A stretch of DNA of 64,000 bases from Temnopleurus reevesii (Eukaryota > Echinodermata > Echinoidea > Temnopleuroida > Temnopleuridae). The notes beneath the pieces are model-generated. The model saw nothing but the letters and a program-made list of their open reading frames with translations. It ran no database searches and was not told the DNA's origin. The translations under genes were made by a program, and so were the position numbers. Numbering within the stretch: position 1 is the first letter of the stretch; each line of letters opens with the position of its first letter. Location: assembly GCA_036244855.1 (NCBI GenBank), contig BQKZ01000259.1, forward strand, positions 15,301 through 79,300, in the 5' to 3' direction. Positions 53,401-57,253 of the stretch are shown here, one piece after another.

Positions 53401-55142
53401 AAGGAAATAATCATAATGAAGTTCTGTTCTACGGTGAATATCTCAATCTAAGTTCAATGTTACTTTCAAATGATTATTTTTTTATCAATAATATTCATAC
53501 ACACTTGTACAACAGTTAAGTATATTACAAGACCTCATACCTAATTGCACTGGCTTTAGCATTGTAGCTATAAAACATTTCAGTACTTTAAGTGATAAAA
53601 TCCCAACAGGTACTCATTTGCATCACCTGGGTCGACTGCAGCACAATGTGGATGAATTTCTTGCTTAGAGAAATTAGTGCCATGGTCGGGCTTCGAACCA
53701 CAACCCTCAGGTTAAAAGGCGAGTTAAAACCACTACACCATGATGCTTCCACGTCATTGTCATTATCCTGTTACTCAAAAGCATCAAGAAAGATGCAACA
53801 TATCTCTTTTCTCCAAACAGACATACGATTATAAATTGATTATCAAAATGTATTATTTTCTTACAGAAAGTTGGCTGTGACATGATGCTAGACTCGACAG
53901 CTGTGGAAGATATGTGTAGGGACTGTGATGGTGATAATAGCACCTGTCGACTGTTTGAAAACAGGTTCACTAGGAAGAGACTACCAGAAGGTACTAAGAA
54001 TTAACACTACCTTACCTGGGTTGTGTTTCATAAAGCTGTTCATAGATCTAGGCATATGACTCTACGAACTACTGGTGATCTTTCCTTAGATGTGATTCAG
54101 CACCATGAGTTATCGTTGAGTGCAGCAAAGGGTCACTAGTCATTCGTAGAGTCATGGGTACTTCTACGATGAAACACAACCCTGGTATCACAATAAAACT
54201 CAAGGCAATGGGATCACAGTGTGATCACTGGACCATATCCATTGATTTAATCTCTTAAAATAATAACAGGTATCAAAGGATTCTGACTTGCACGGTAGCT
54301 CTGGATAAATATTTTTTTTTTAATGGAATTATATTATCTAGATTGTGAAAATGGAAATATTATGATTGATTGAGAAATACAATAACTCTGAAATTAAAAA
54401 TGCCAGTGAGTTTATAAATCAGTACATAGTTTCAGTGTTTTATGAGCACAAGATAAATCCAACAAAGCAACAAGCAGATTGGCATATCATTAAAGTGTGT
54501 GTGAATTATCTTTCGCTGGTTTCAATGCAATGGTTGTGTGCATGGATTCTGGTTTGAGAAATCACCAATGAAAGCTGGCACATGACTTAAATACACTGTA
54601 ATTATAATAGAAAATGAGAATTATGTTTGACCCTTATTCAAAATGTCTTGAAGTGAACATTCAATCACACCTAGAATTCCCTTTTTCTTCTTCATTTAAA
54701 AAATGTGTTTTAATGATGAAATCCAATACATTCAAATAGTAATTTGCTGTCAGCAAGTTCTTTAAGAAAAACTTGATCATTTTGGTGATAAAGAACCCAA
54801 CGTAATGCAACATCAGTCTAGTTAAACTATTCCGAGGTGTGAAGGGATACAAAAAGTATGCAACAGAAAAGAGTTCACTGTAGATATGGATTTGTGATTA
54901 TGTGTGAGTACATGCATAATTATCAATAACACAAAATGGATTAAAATCAAATGTTTTAAAACCTGATCATTTTTTTTGCTTACAGTGGTGGTAAACATGA
55001 AGATTGATTAAAATCAAATATGTTACACTTCATTCTTTTTGTCTGTCTTCCATTTTTCCAGGTTATAATGATATTCATATCATACCAGCTGGTGCAACAA
55101 ATGGCCGTATTGCAGAAATTCGAGGTTCTCACAACTATCTCG
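1537..55142 (+). CDS. PPN: papilin-like extracellular matrix protein, 5' six exons (3' end outside window)
   Basis: Spliced CDS join 1537-1611, 8215-8330, 23611-23765, 41377-41507, 53867-53990, 55062-55142: 227 codons plus one base, open at the 3' end. All junction phases agree (0, 2, 1, 0, 1). Predicted order: signal peptide (residues 1 to about 23), TSP1 repeat (about 36-83), ADAMTS-type cysteine-rich region (about 84-186), start of spacer (about 190-227). A signal peptide leading straight into TSP1 with no metalloprotease domain excludes a catalytic ADAMTS and leaves papilin or ADAMTS-like proteins. The motif [16 protein letters not shown] followed by DVCVDGVCR and VGCDMML is, from family knowledge, the papilin cassette. 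Papilins are secreted basement-membrane glycoproteins, usually with more TSP1, Kunitz and Ig domains downstream; those would lie past this window. The cassette is certain; the choice of papilin over ADAMTSL is strong but made from recall. Confidence 0.86.
1760..1935. mobile_element. GGGGGTGTT MITE, copy 1
   Basis: Ends GGGGGTGTTCTTCAAAA and TTTTGAGCAACACCCCC are inverted repeats. The flanks are TTA on both sides. The inner arms (AACTGCAAATC and CGATTGCAACTTTTG) also pair loosely, and the middle carries GCGCATTTTCATTCGCGC. No coding capacity. Short length, G-rich tips and a 3-bp TWA-type duplication fit a PIF/Harbinger (Tourist-like) non-autonomous element; that assignment is inference. Confidence 0.82.
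3361..3490 (+). repeat. 65-bp tandem duplication
   Basis: GGTGATAAGTTCTAACATTT and the following sequence to about TTGGAAAGTC occur twice, at 3361 and 3426, nearly identical. This block is also distantly similar to part of the element at 42201-42467 (shared CTATTGGTCAACGA and TTGATTGGYGATAA), so it may be the inside of an old related MITE. Confidence 0.8.
5100..5250 (+). mobile_element. SINE-like 3' fragment with ATT tail
   Basis: GCGCCGTAATGGCTGCCAGC, then TGCGCTATACAAGTAGCC and a CATTATTATTATT tail. The end AGCGCTATACAAGAGACCATC at 48240-48268 is similar, which suggests a shared short retroelement family. No 5' tRNA-like part is seen in this copy. Confidence 0.5.
5259..5510 (+). mobile_element. 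tRNA-derived SINE, family 1, + copy
   Basis: Starts with TTGTGGTGTAGTGGTTCTGA (A-box like TGGTGTAGTGG), then TCTCAACCCAAGAGTCATAAG where the B-box region is degraded. It continues with CTGCACTCAACCCAGGTGA and ends in CACTATATAAATG plus a TAATATTATTATG tail. The same block order recurs on the minus strand at 31460, 37319 and 53530. Confidence 0.75.
6720..6910 (-). mobile_element. tRNA-like SINE with A and B boxes
   Basis: On the minus strand GGTCCGGTGGTCTAGTGGTT (A-box) is followed by GTGGGTTCGAGTCCCAT (B-box and T-arm). The acceptor ends (GGTCCGG and CCGGTAC) pair only in part, the anticodon stem does not form, and there is a non-tRNA body of about 110 bases after it ending in a TCTATCTATCAAG tail. 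This fits a SINE or tRNA pseudogene and not a working tRNA. Confidence 0.7.
7124..7298. mobile_element. GGGGGTGTT MITE, copy 2
   Basis: Same structure and length as the copy at 1760, with tips TGGGGTGTTACTCAAAA and GAACAACACCCTA. The tips have mutated so the target duplication is no longer clear. Confidence 0.78.
8215..8330 (+). CDS. PPN: papilin exon 2 (copy A): first half of TSP1 repeat
   Basis: The acceptor is a strong pyrimidine tract ending CCCGCTCCAG|ATC; the donor is GCAGG|GTAGGC. The frame gives [17 protein letters not shown] then [11 protein letters not shown]. It holds the WxxWxxW motif (C-mannosylation in the family), the CSxSCGGG motif that fits the TSP1 O-fucosylation consensus CxxS/TCxxG, and the first three TSP1 cysteines (residues 46, 50, 61). 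Entry phase is 0 and exit phase 2, which fits exon 3. A second in-frame AG at 8234-8235 would start the exon at 8236 and drop seven residues that include RFSR, a minimal convertase-type site. The 8215 start is preferred because it is the first AG after the tract. Confidence 0.9.
8555..8647 (+). pseudogene. exon 2 duplicate (copy B), no usable acceptor
   Basis: A near-identical copy of the last 92-93 bases of exon 2 with an intact frame, all three cysteines and an intact donor (GCAGG|GTAGGT). By eye it differs from copy A at four coding bases: three synonymous and one Glu-to-Lys. The upstream part of the exon and its pyrimidine-AG acceptor are missing and replaced by GATGATGGTGG repeat. The nearest AG upstream (8513-8514) is not in phase 0. 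It is probably not spliced in. Confidence 0.8.
8961..9076 (+). pseudogene. exon 2 duplicate (copy C), possible alternative exon
   Basis: A full-length copy of exon 2 with an intact donor (GCAGG|GTAGGT). Over the TSP1 part only two synonymous differences from copy A are seen. Read from the position matching 8215, an in-frame TGA occurs at the sixth codon. However, the AG at 8980-8981 would start an exon at 8982 (GTC TCA TCG GGA TGG) in phase 0, leaving 95 bases and phase 2, which fits exons 1 and 3 exactly. The sequence before it is GAT repeat and not pyrimidine-rich, so splice strength is doubtful. It is either a dead copy or a weak alternative to copy A. Confidence 0.65.
11260..11547. mobile_element. 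MITE with about 60-bp inverted repeats
   Basis: The left arm (AAGGGGATCAAACCCTTGGA and on to AATCAGATGAACAA) is mirrored at the right (TTGTTCATCTGATTTTTCTT on to GGTTGGTCCCCCTT) with few mismatches over about 60 bases. No coding capacity. The centre has a smaller palindrome around CCCTGTCAGTGGCAGGG. Confidence 0.82.
12323..12562. mobile_element. MITE with GGGTGACTT ends and AAT duplication
   Basis: The left end GGGTGACTTTAAGTACGGTG mirrors the right end CACCGTACTTGAAGTCACCC, with AAT on both sides. The interior is rich in GGTGTTGGTGTTG and its complement, so the arms also pair further in. The two open frames here, one on each strand, mirror each other and are not genes. Confidence 0.85.
12630..13560 (+). 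repeat. degenerate tandem array, four units
   Basis: A block with GATTCTTCCTAGACTAAGGT, then CCTTGGCTATTGTCCTCATG, AGGTGAAGGTGATAAGGG and later CTTGGTCCTGCTTGATT and CTCTCAGGAA recurs near 12640, 12782, 12966 and 13371. Units are about 140-185 bp. The last interval is longer because a palindromic element (13125-13275) sits inside it. Confidence 0.78.
13125..13275. mobile_element. palindromic insert inside the 12.6-kb array
   Basis: GATACAGGGTATGCA at about 13156 is exactly mirrored by TGCATACCCTGTATC at about 13237, and the arms extend to about 28 bp with GAG and TGTGTG on either side. CACACA-rich interior. Probably a small foldback element. Confidence 0.65.
14619..14795. mobile_element. foldback or MITE element
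   Basis: The left GGCCAATTGCAGGAAATG mirrors the right CATTTTGTGCAATTAGC. Further in, CTTCTTGCTAAGATGTCTTA and TAGACGTCTAAGCAAGAAG pair, and CCCTCTTAACATA pairs with TATGTTAAGAGG. Most of the element can fold into one long hairpin. Confidence 0.75.
16311..17099. other. assembly gap (789 N)
   Basis: Unknown sequence. It begins directly after a C homopolymer (16297-16310), a typical place for an assembly break. It lies in intron 2. Confidence 0.99.
17505..17568 (+). repeat. GA-rich tract and G homopolymer
   Basis: GAGAGAGTGAGAGAAAAAGA runs into a G run of about 20 bases (17549-17568). Possible G-quadruplex former and likely sequencing-error hotspot. Confidence 0.85.
17862..18033. mobile_element. 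MITE with GGAGACACGCCCAC ends
   Basis: GGAGACACGCCCAC at the left is exactly mirrored by GTGGGCGTGTCTCC at the right. Inside, GCAAGGCGCG pairs with CGCGCCTTGC (17941-17973), and 17983-18006 is a perfect 24-bp palindrome centred on GCATGC. No coding capacity. Confidence 0.82.
18062..18238. mobile_element. GGGGGTGTT MITE, copy 3
   Basis: Inserted in the opposite orientation to copies 1 and 2. Tips GGGGGTGTTGCTCAAAG and CTGAGCAAAACCCCC, flanked by ATA on both sides. It lies only 28 bases after another inverted-repeat element (17862-18033). Confidence 0.8.
19840..20145 (+). mobile_element. retroelement 3' end with ATTCCAA tail
   Basis: After an AATAATAATAAT stretch and CATTTATATAGCACTCTTAC comes a block that ends AATAAATTCCAAATTCC repeated three times. 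The block around GTTGGCTGTATATGTCGATG recurs inverted at 36780-36990. A short tandem tail after a shared end is typical of LINE or SINE 3' termini. Confidence 0.65.
22466..22580 (+). pseudogene. exon 3 copy 1, degenerate
   Basis: The acceptor TTTGCTTTCTTACAG is kept. The frame reads [11 protein letters not shown] and then meets TGA, where the real exon has an Arg codon. Similarity to the exon fades soon after, and the MITE at 22581 truncates the unit. It is the oldest-looking copy. Confidence 0.75.
22581..22738. mobile_element. MITE inserted inside the exon 3 array
   Basis: Terminal inverted repeats of about 30 bp: the left end GGAGGATGTCTCATCAAG mirrors the right end CTTGATGAAACACCCCC, and both continue into ATTTGTCGCWGCGACAA-like sequence. 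No coding capacity. The tips resemble the GGGGGTGTT family elsewhere in the window but the interior is different. It must have inserted after the exon array began to form, so it gives a relative date. Confidence 0.75.
22786..22932 (+). pseudogene. exon 3 copy 2, acceptor lost and internal deletion
   Basis: The AG before the exon start has decayed (the sequence reads ATATAAT|ACCTGG), so this is the only copy without an acceptor. The frame meets TAG at the codon after the second cysteine, and a deletion joins two GACT sites, removing the CPEGAID-coding part. It is clearly dead. Confidence 0.8.
22933..23017 (+). pseudogene. exon 3 copy 3, short frameshifted unit
   Basis: The acceptor CTTTCTTTTAG is present. 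The first cysteine codon is TGG and a one-base insertion shifts the frame after PQKS. The unit is only 85 bp and runs directly into the acceptor tract of copy 4. It is paired with copy 4 as one half of a larger repeat. Confidence 0.75.
23018..23186 (+). pseudogene. exon 3 copy 4, open but cysteine lost
   Basis: The acceptor TTCTGCTTTCTTGCAG is strong. The frame is open through [19 protein letters not shown] and on to QCAAFNNP, then TAA. The middle TSP1 cysteine of this half is Phe (TGC to TTC), which would break a disulfide. No GT donor follows. Splicing into it would give a truncated product. Confidence 0.78.
23187..23270 (+). pseudogene. exon 3 copy 5, short unit
   Basis: A sister of copy 3 (period 254 bp) without its frameshift. 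The first cysteine is Trp, and the frame is open and continues through the next acceptor tract into copy 6. The acceptor is TTTATTTTAG. Confidence 0.75.
23271..23441 (+). pseudogene. exon 3 copy 6, open but cysteine lost
   Basis: A sister of copy 4 (period 253 bp), sharing its Cys-to-Phe change and Pro-to-Ser change. The acceptor CTTTTTTGCAG is strong. The frame stays open to a TAA after about 46 codons. No donor is seen. Confidence 0.78.
23442..23610 (+). pseudogene. exon 3 copy 7, best preserved duplicate with stop
   Basis: The acceptor TTTCTGCTTTCTTACAG is as good as that of the real exon. Over the first 85 bases, counted by eye, it differs from exon 3 at eight positions, six synonymous and two conservative (Pro to Ser, Arg to Lys). 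All three TSP1 cysteines and [10 protein letters not shown] are kept. It then diverges (QCAAF becomes HFATF) and ends in TAA. No donor is present. If spliced to exon 2 it would encode a secreted protein that is little more than one TSP1 repeat, or a transcript with a premature stop. Confidence 0.8.
23611..23765 (+). CDS. PPN: papilin exon 3: second half of TSP1 and start of cysteine-rich region
   Basis: Acceptor GCTTTCTTACAG, donor GAAGGAG|GTCAGT. The frame gives [20 protein letters not shown], completing the six TSP1 cysteines (68, 78, 83), then [11 protein letters not shown] and GRLFKWVPY. The motif DFRxxQCxxFN followed by a W-x-P-Y is the standard ADAMTS-family link from TSP1 into the cysteine-rich region. 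Entry phase is 2 (Gly codon split GG|A) and exit phase 1 (Gly codon split G|GT). It is the only one of eight similar units with the full exon and a donor. Confidence 0.93.
24000..24080 (-). mobile_element. SINE tail fragment
   Basis: AATAATAATAATGATGATAG then AGCACTCTGCTGAGTGCTCA and TTTTGCATTATTATCCC, matching the 3' end of the SINE copies at 37319 and 44285 in minus orientation. Confidence 0.55.
24335..24560. mobile_element. possible MITE with GGCCTGGTCACAC ends
   Basis: The left GGCCTGGTCACAC mirrors the right GTGTGACAGGGCC with one or two mismatches. Interior AT-rich with no coding. The short inverted repeat is the only evidence. Confidence 0.5.
26345..26433. mobile_element. GGGGGTGTT MITE, truncated copy
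   Basis: Only the right half is present: ATGATTTTGATTGGC, then GATCAATTGCAAC and the tip AAACACCCCC followed by TAA. The left half is missing. Confidence 0.7.
26920..27110 (+). repeat. dispersed repeat, copy 1 of 2
   Basis: TTTTGGCCTCGCGAAAATTT then ATGATGCACATTCATTTG, AACACTGTCAAAAGC and CAACTGGTC-like sequence. A similar run occurs at 32630-32790 (ATGATGCATATTCATATAAA, AATGCTGTCAAAAAAAGC, CCAACTGGTCAAAAA). Type unknown. Confidence 0.5.
29235..29515. mobile_element. MITE with TGTTTGGRNGCCC ends, copy 1
   Basis: The left CTGTTTGGGTGCCCTTAAC mirrors the right TTGAGGGCGTCCAAACAA. Next to the left end is CCCTCTGAAAATGGCC. A partial relative lies at 27473-27590 (GGTTGGGTGCCCTCAACC, AAATGGCC), and the element at 31345 shares the same tips. 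Confidence 0.65.
30876..31054. mobile_element. CAGTC-ended MITE, copy 1, TA duplication
   Basis: CAGTCAAACCTGTCTATAG at the left and CTATAGACAGGTTTGACTG at the right are exact inverted repeats, with TA on each side. The left half holds several direct sub-repeats of CTGTCTATAGTGGCCAC type. CAGTC tips and TA duplications fit a Tc1/mariner-type non-autonomous element (inference). Confidence 0.88.
31142..31303. mobile_element. CAGTC-ended MITE, copy 2, TA duplication
   Basis: Almost the same sequence as 30876-31054 in the same orientation, but one CCTGTCTATAGAGGCCA-type sub-repeat shorter. TA on both sides. Only 87 bases separate the two copies. Confidence 0.88.
31345..31928. mobile_element. MITE with TGTTTGGAAGCCCTC ends, split by a SINE
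   Basis: The left TTGTTTGGAAGCCCTCAAA mirrors the right TTTGAGGGCTTCCAAATAA. The inner flank TTTTCAGAGGGTCTGTC on the right matches the equivalent part of the element at 29235. A tRNA-derived SINE (31460-31748) sits inside, which accounts for the extra length. Confidence 0.75.
31460..31748 (-). mobile_element. tRNA-derived SINE, family 1, full-length
   Basis: Read on the minus strand: GGCGCCGTGGTGTAGTGGTC (A-box), then TCTCGCCTTTCAACCAGAGG and GTCGTAGGTTGAGTTCC (degraded B-box), CTGCACTCAATCCAGGTGAG, GGGCTAAAGCCAGGGTAATA, and an end AAGCGCTATATAAAAGCCG with an ATTATTATTATT tail. This is the most complete copy of the family in the window. Confidence 0.85.
31960..32360 (+). repeat. degenerate tandem array, units about 110-130 bp
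   Basis: A block with AACAAYATTKAGRCTTGRGA then ATTATCC, GGTATATTTACC and TTATAGGAACA recurs around 31968, 32105, 32212 and 32320. A related piece (GGAACAATATTGAGACATAA) ends at 31141, where the second CAGTC-ended MITE has inserted. Confidence 0.55.
33846..33878 (+). repeat. CT dinucleotide repeat with adjacent 28-bp duplication
   Basis: A TCTCTCTCTCTCTCTC run, followed at once by two copies of TGCAAGAGCCATGTTTTTTC. Confidence 0.8.
35581..36102. mobile_element. 520-bp non-autonomous DNA element
   Basis: The left CTTAAAGTCCAAGTACAGTT then TTGGTAAA mirrors the right TTTACCAAAACTATACACGG then GCTTTAAAG over about 28 bases. The interior has GAGAGGGCGCTAAATACGATTT and GCTTCTCATGAACAGAAATG. A diverged copy is at 57254-57750. 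No ORF. Confidence 0.72.
36780..36990 (-). mobile_element. retroelement 3' end, minus-strand copy
   Basis: The inverse of 19930-20145: GATTTGGAATTTGGAATTTA (tail), GTCATCGACATGTACAGCCA, then TTTGATTACAATAATAAAAC and AAATATTTGACAACAAAAGA. Tail repeated twice here. Confidence 0.68.
37319..37596 (-). mobile_element. tRNA-derived SINE, family 1
   Basis: Minus-strand order as at 31460: GTGTTGTGGTGTAGTAGTTC, GACTCTCGCCTTTCATGCAG, CTGCACTCAGCCCAGGTGAG, GGCTAAAGCCAGGGTAATAA, and an end in ATAAATTGCACTATTATTAT. The B-box is degraded (AGTTTAAGTCC). Confidence 0.8.
38150..38400 (+). mobile_element. retroelement-like fragment
   Basis: ATAATAATGAAACACTTTTA then TATAGCGC is the junction seen at the ends of the window's SINEs, followed here by CATGCGTAAGCGCTTAAAAA and GGGAGGCTATTCCATAAG. 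Probably part of a related retroelement; weak evidence. Confidence 0.4.
40070..40490 (+). repeat. minisatellite, about ten units of 33-44 bp
   Basis: A unit of the form ACCTATTTTGCATATCGTAT plus about 18 variable bases (often TTGATGTGTGCCAAAGT) recurs with starts near 40169, 40203, 40229, 40266, 40305, 40339, 40376, 40418 and 40449. The open frame through it is a by-product of the repeat. Confidence 0.85.
40525..40525. other. single ambiguous base
   Basis: One N next to a C run and CT repeat, an assembly or sequencing uncertainty. Confidence 0.95.
40530..40715 (+). repeat. CT-rich simple repeat
   Basis: CTCTCTCTCTCTCT, TTTCTTTCTCTCTGTCTC and related tracts, interrupted in the middle. It is about 660 bases upstream of exon 4. 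Confidence 0.85.
41200..41265 (-). mobile_element. tRNA-derived SINE, 5' part only
   Basis: Minus strand: GGCATCGTGATGTAATGGTT, GACTCTCGCCTTTCAACTAG, AGGGTTGCAGGTTCAAATCT. Only the tRNA-like head of family 1 is present, 112 bases before exon 4. Confidence 0.7.
41377..41507 (+). CDS. PPN: papilin exon 4: cysteine-rich papilin cassette
   Basis: Acceptor TTTTCTTTCAG, donor TGCAGG|GTAAGA. Forty-three codons plus the end of a split Gly. The frame gives [16 protein letters not shown], then V-I-D-G-T-K-C and DVCVDGVCR, with five cysteines at residues 120, 124, 145, 153 and 158. The CELNC...KGExFYY...DGTxC...DVCVDGxCR pattern is the most papilin-specific part of the gene from family knowledge. Exit phase is 0. 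Confidence 0.93.
42201..42467. mobile_element. MITE with GGGTCCACACTT ends
   Basis: The left GGGTCCACACTTAGAGCC then AAAACC mirrors the right GGTTTCAGCTCGAAGTGTAA then ACCC over about 24 bases, with TA on both sides. The interior CTATTGGTCAACGAGCAGTC is shared with the region near 3220-3400. Confidence 0.72.
42757..42990 (+). mobile_element. tRNA-derived SINE, family 2
   Basis: ATGTGCGGCTCAGTGGTAGA (A-box), AAGGTTGTGGGTTCGATCCC (B-box), then a body with CTTGCCAGGCGCACAGCATT and GGGCACCTGGAAGAACAGC, and a TTATTATTATTTATTATTT tail. A tRNA-like head, unrelated body and AT-rich tail define a SINE; the acceptor stem does not close, so it is not a tRNA gene. Confidence 0.82.
44285..44375 (-). mobile_element. 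SINE 3' fragment
   Basis: AAGAATAATAATATGCAATT then TATGTAGCACACATATCC and CTGCTGAGTGCTCAAGGTC match the tail region of the family 1 SINE at 37319. Confidence 0.55.
45846..45966 (+). repeat. 121-bp sequence, left edge of gap
   Basis: Runs from ATTTTCTTCTTTCTGAACTA to AATTGCCAAGAGATA and is repeated base for base at 46076-46196 on the far side of the N run. Confidence 0.97.
45967..46075. other. assembly gap (109 N)
   Basis: An N run with an identical 121-bp sequence on each side, so the gap is probably artificial. Confidence 0.99.
46076..46196 (+). repeat. 121-bp sequence, right edge of gap
   Basis: Exact copy of 45846-45966. Confidence 0.97.
46370..46490 (+). repeat. CAT/ATC microsatellite
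   Basis: Long interrupted ATCATCATCATC tract, with smaller ones near 46600-46660. Accounts for the opposite-strand low-complexity frames here. Confidence 0.9.
48190..48285 (+). mobile_element. SINE-like 3' fragment with ATC tail
   Basis: GTTTAGCGCATAATTCGAGC, GCCATGAGCGCCCAACTGAG, CAGCGCTATACAAGAGACC then CATCATCATCATCATCAT. Similar in layout to 5100-5250. Confidence 0.5.
50049..50768 (+). repeat. local duplication, period 470 bp
   Basis: A block of about 250 bases (GAGGCTATCCAGGGGTCATT on through ATTCATGTAGCTATTTCTCT to AGAACTTCATCA) at 50049-50310 recurs at 50519-50768 with scattered substitutions and small indels. The unrelated-looking sequence between them gives the 470-bp period. Intron 4. 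Confidence 0.85.
52478..52655. mobile_element. GGGGGTGTT MITE, copy 5
   Basis: Tips GGGGATATTGTTCAAAAG and GAAACAACACCCCC, with the family interior (CCAATCAAAATCATTG, GCGTGTTACAATT). Same orientation as copy 3. Left tip partly mutated. Confidence 0.75.
53530..53752 (-). mobile_element. tRNA-derived SINE, family 1
   Basis: Minus strand: GAAGCATCATGGTGTAGTGG, TTTTAACTCGCCTTTTAACC, GAGGGTTGTGGTTCGAAGCC (B-box), CTGCAGTCGACCCAGGTGAT, TAAAGCCAGTGCAATTAGG. It lies 114 bases before exon 5. The 3' end is decayed. Confidence 0.75.
53867..53990 (+). CDS. PPN: papilin exon 5: end of cysteine-rich region
   Basis: Acceptor TATTTTCTTACAG, donor CAGAAG|GTACTA (weaker than the others). The frame gives [20 protein letters not shown] then [10 protein letters not shown]. 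The VGCDxxLxS...EDxCxxCxGDxSTC block is the conserved end of the ADAMTS/papilin cysteine-rich region. Cysteines are at 163, 176, 179 and 186. NST at 183-185 is an N-glycosylation sequon. Many family members have C-x-x-C-G-G-D here; this one has Asp in place of the first Gly. Entry phase 0, exit phase 1. Confidence 0.92.
53991..55061 (+). other. intron 5 of the papilin-like gene
   Basis: Only 1.1 kb, much shorter than the other introns. A MITE with CTG target duplication lies 28 bases after the donor (54019-54181). The remainder is AT-rich with no coding signal. Confidence 0.7.
54019..54181. mobile_element. MITE with GGTTGTGTTTCAT ends and CTG duplication
   Basis: The left GGTTGTGTTTCAT is exactly mirrored by the right ATGAAACACAACC, with CTG on both sides. 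ACTCTACGAA and TTCGTAGAGT pair further in. It starts 28 bases after the exon 5 donor. Confidence 0.82.
55062..55142 (+). CDS. PPN: papilin exon 6: start of spacer domain
   Basis: Acceptor GTCTTCCATTTTTCCAG, donor CTCG|GTAAGT (near-perfect consensus). Eighty-one bases read [20 protein letters not shown] then R-G-S-H-N-Y-L. The GYNxIxxIPAGATxIxIxE...NYLA pattern marks the first strands of the ADAMTS-family spacer domain. Entry and exit phases are both 1. The following exon (usually encoding an LNGxW-type motif) was searched for by eye in 55143-64000 and not found, so the gene continues beyond the window. Confidence 0.92.
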
Positions 55143-57253
55143 GTAAGTTTAACCATCTTGTTGTTAGAAGGCCTCTAAAAATATATTTTCCTCACTTGCC
55201 CGAAGGATGAGTGACTAAAAATTTACTTGTTGCCAATGAAAAATATTGCTTGCCTAAATTCCCAATCAATAATGTACATGCCCTCTGTTTTAAATCATAT
55301 CTCCTTTTATTTAGGCATACGCCCAGTGTATAAGCTCATGAATCTTATTGTTAATACAACCATGGACAAGAAACATTCAAAAGAATGCCGTAATAAAGTC
55401 AAATAAATGGAAAATATGCTTGGCAAATTTTGCTGATATTTCACTGGCCCATTAGGGCAGATGACTTGCCCATACAGCTTTTTCACTTTGTCACTTATAT
55501 GTCAGTCTACAGAAAGCTATCTAATATTTCCTGATATATATTGGGATATCTCATAGCCCAATTTTGATAATCATGTCCAGCAAGAGAGCCCGCTTAGCTT
55601 GCAAACAATTTGCCTGTATGAATCCAATCTATTAGCCTTTGAACTCGAGATTAAGTTATTTGCCCTGGGCAAATTTGTTGAAATGATCTAGGGAATTCTG
55701 TATTTAGTCAGCGTGTCGGAGAGAATACAGGCCTTATCAAAATCACCGGATTAAAAAGTCTGCTACAAGAGATATACATAATTTCATGTATATTACTCTT
55801 TGAAGATTTTTATCATATACTAAATGCAATAGTTATGAATGTTACAATTTCATTTTACTTTTTTTCCAATGGAGATGAAGGAGATGTGTGGGCTTATTTA
55901 ACCTTTGATTTGCTGAAGTGTATTATTGAAATATATGGGGACAGGCCATATTCATTTATACTGCATACTGCTAATATTCATGGGATAATGATGTAAAGAT
56001 AGTTGTTGTATTGCCCTTTGAACTGGATAAAAATGTTTAATGATCATTTTAGAGTATTAAGACATGTTTGTACGCAGCTGTTTAAAGGTATTTTTGTTAG
56101 TTTATTGTTGGTATTAAAGAAGAAAATAGCTTATCTCATGATTTCATATTGATATCCGCACAAGTATTAGAAAAGAAAATTAGATATTCATTCATGCTAA
56201 ATAGATTCTACTCGAACAACAAAATAATAAAATGAAAAATAATAGAGTGATGAATACTGACCACAAGTGGGCTTTGATTGAATGACTTTGAAACCGCAAA
56301 GTCAACCTGGGAAGTCAAAGAGGGTGTGAAACGCACCTGACTTTGGGGGTTAATACTCCCCAGATTACGACATTTGAACCCAAGTTACAGGAGCTTCGAT
56401 CCATATCACGTCCATTAATTGTCAAAGGATATTTGACAAGTGGAATTTACGGGGGTAAATTTGGGAGTATTGCTTTTCGCAATGTAGCCACTAGGTGGGT
56501 TAAGGGTTGGCCGAGTTTGATTAAGTAAGGGTTAGATAACTTAAAGGGATATAATTCAGTGATTGATCAAATATTTCCCACTTTACAAAAATACTAGGAT
56601 TTCTCTTTCTTTTAAGAGAAAAATAGGGCTTATTTTGTATATTTTGAAAATATCTTCCTCACAGATTTTTTGAACATCAATGTTATGGTGACTTGTTTTT
56701 TATTGGGGGGATATATGGAGGTTATGGACATAAAGCATGGTCATCAAAAATGAGTGAATTCAAATTAGATATCAGCACTATGTATCATTGATTCAACTTT
56801 AAAATTTATATTATTATTTATATGATTGTGTAATAAAGAATTTCACTCAGTGATTTATACTAATCAAGTGATTATTTTTCATGGATGTTTACATGATTTT
56901 TAATGCTCAGTCTAAGAATTGCAATCGTATCATTAAAAAAAAACCATTTAGTCAAGAAGTATATGAGTGTATGTTGTATTCTTTCTTAAAAGAATATTTT
57001 CAATACTATGGCTTGAAAAGTTTTGTTTAGAAGTAAACCTTAAAATGACACCTCAACAGTGCGCAGAAAGTATCATTATACCCCAAGGAATTTGACTATT
57101 ATATTGAGCCAAATCTTTAAATGATTATGGAGTTATATTTCTTATTGGCATTACTCCATGAAAAGAGATTCTTAATGGAGATCACAACATGGCGCTTACT
57201 TTATTTCTCAGGGAGGAAAGTTATAACTTCCCATGAAACCTTAAATCCCCATA

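Larger units (their letters stand above)
41508..53866 (+). other. intron 4 of the papilin-like gene
   Basis: 12.4 kb, non-coding. It includes a MITE (42201-42467), two tRNA-derived SINE types (42757-42990 and 53530-53752), SINE tail fragments (44285-44375, 48190-48285), an assembly gap with duplicated edges (45846-46196), an ATC microsatellite (46370-46490), a 470-bp-period duplication (50049-50768) and a GGGGGTGTT-type MITE (52478-52655). No further exon-like frames were recognised. Confidence 0.6.

Noticed and set aside
57160..57230. I-L-N-G-D reading that recalls the spacer LNG motif
   Set aside because: An in-frame TGA lies just upstream with no acceptor between; the rest does not match.
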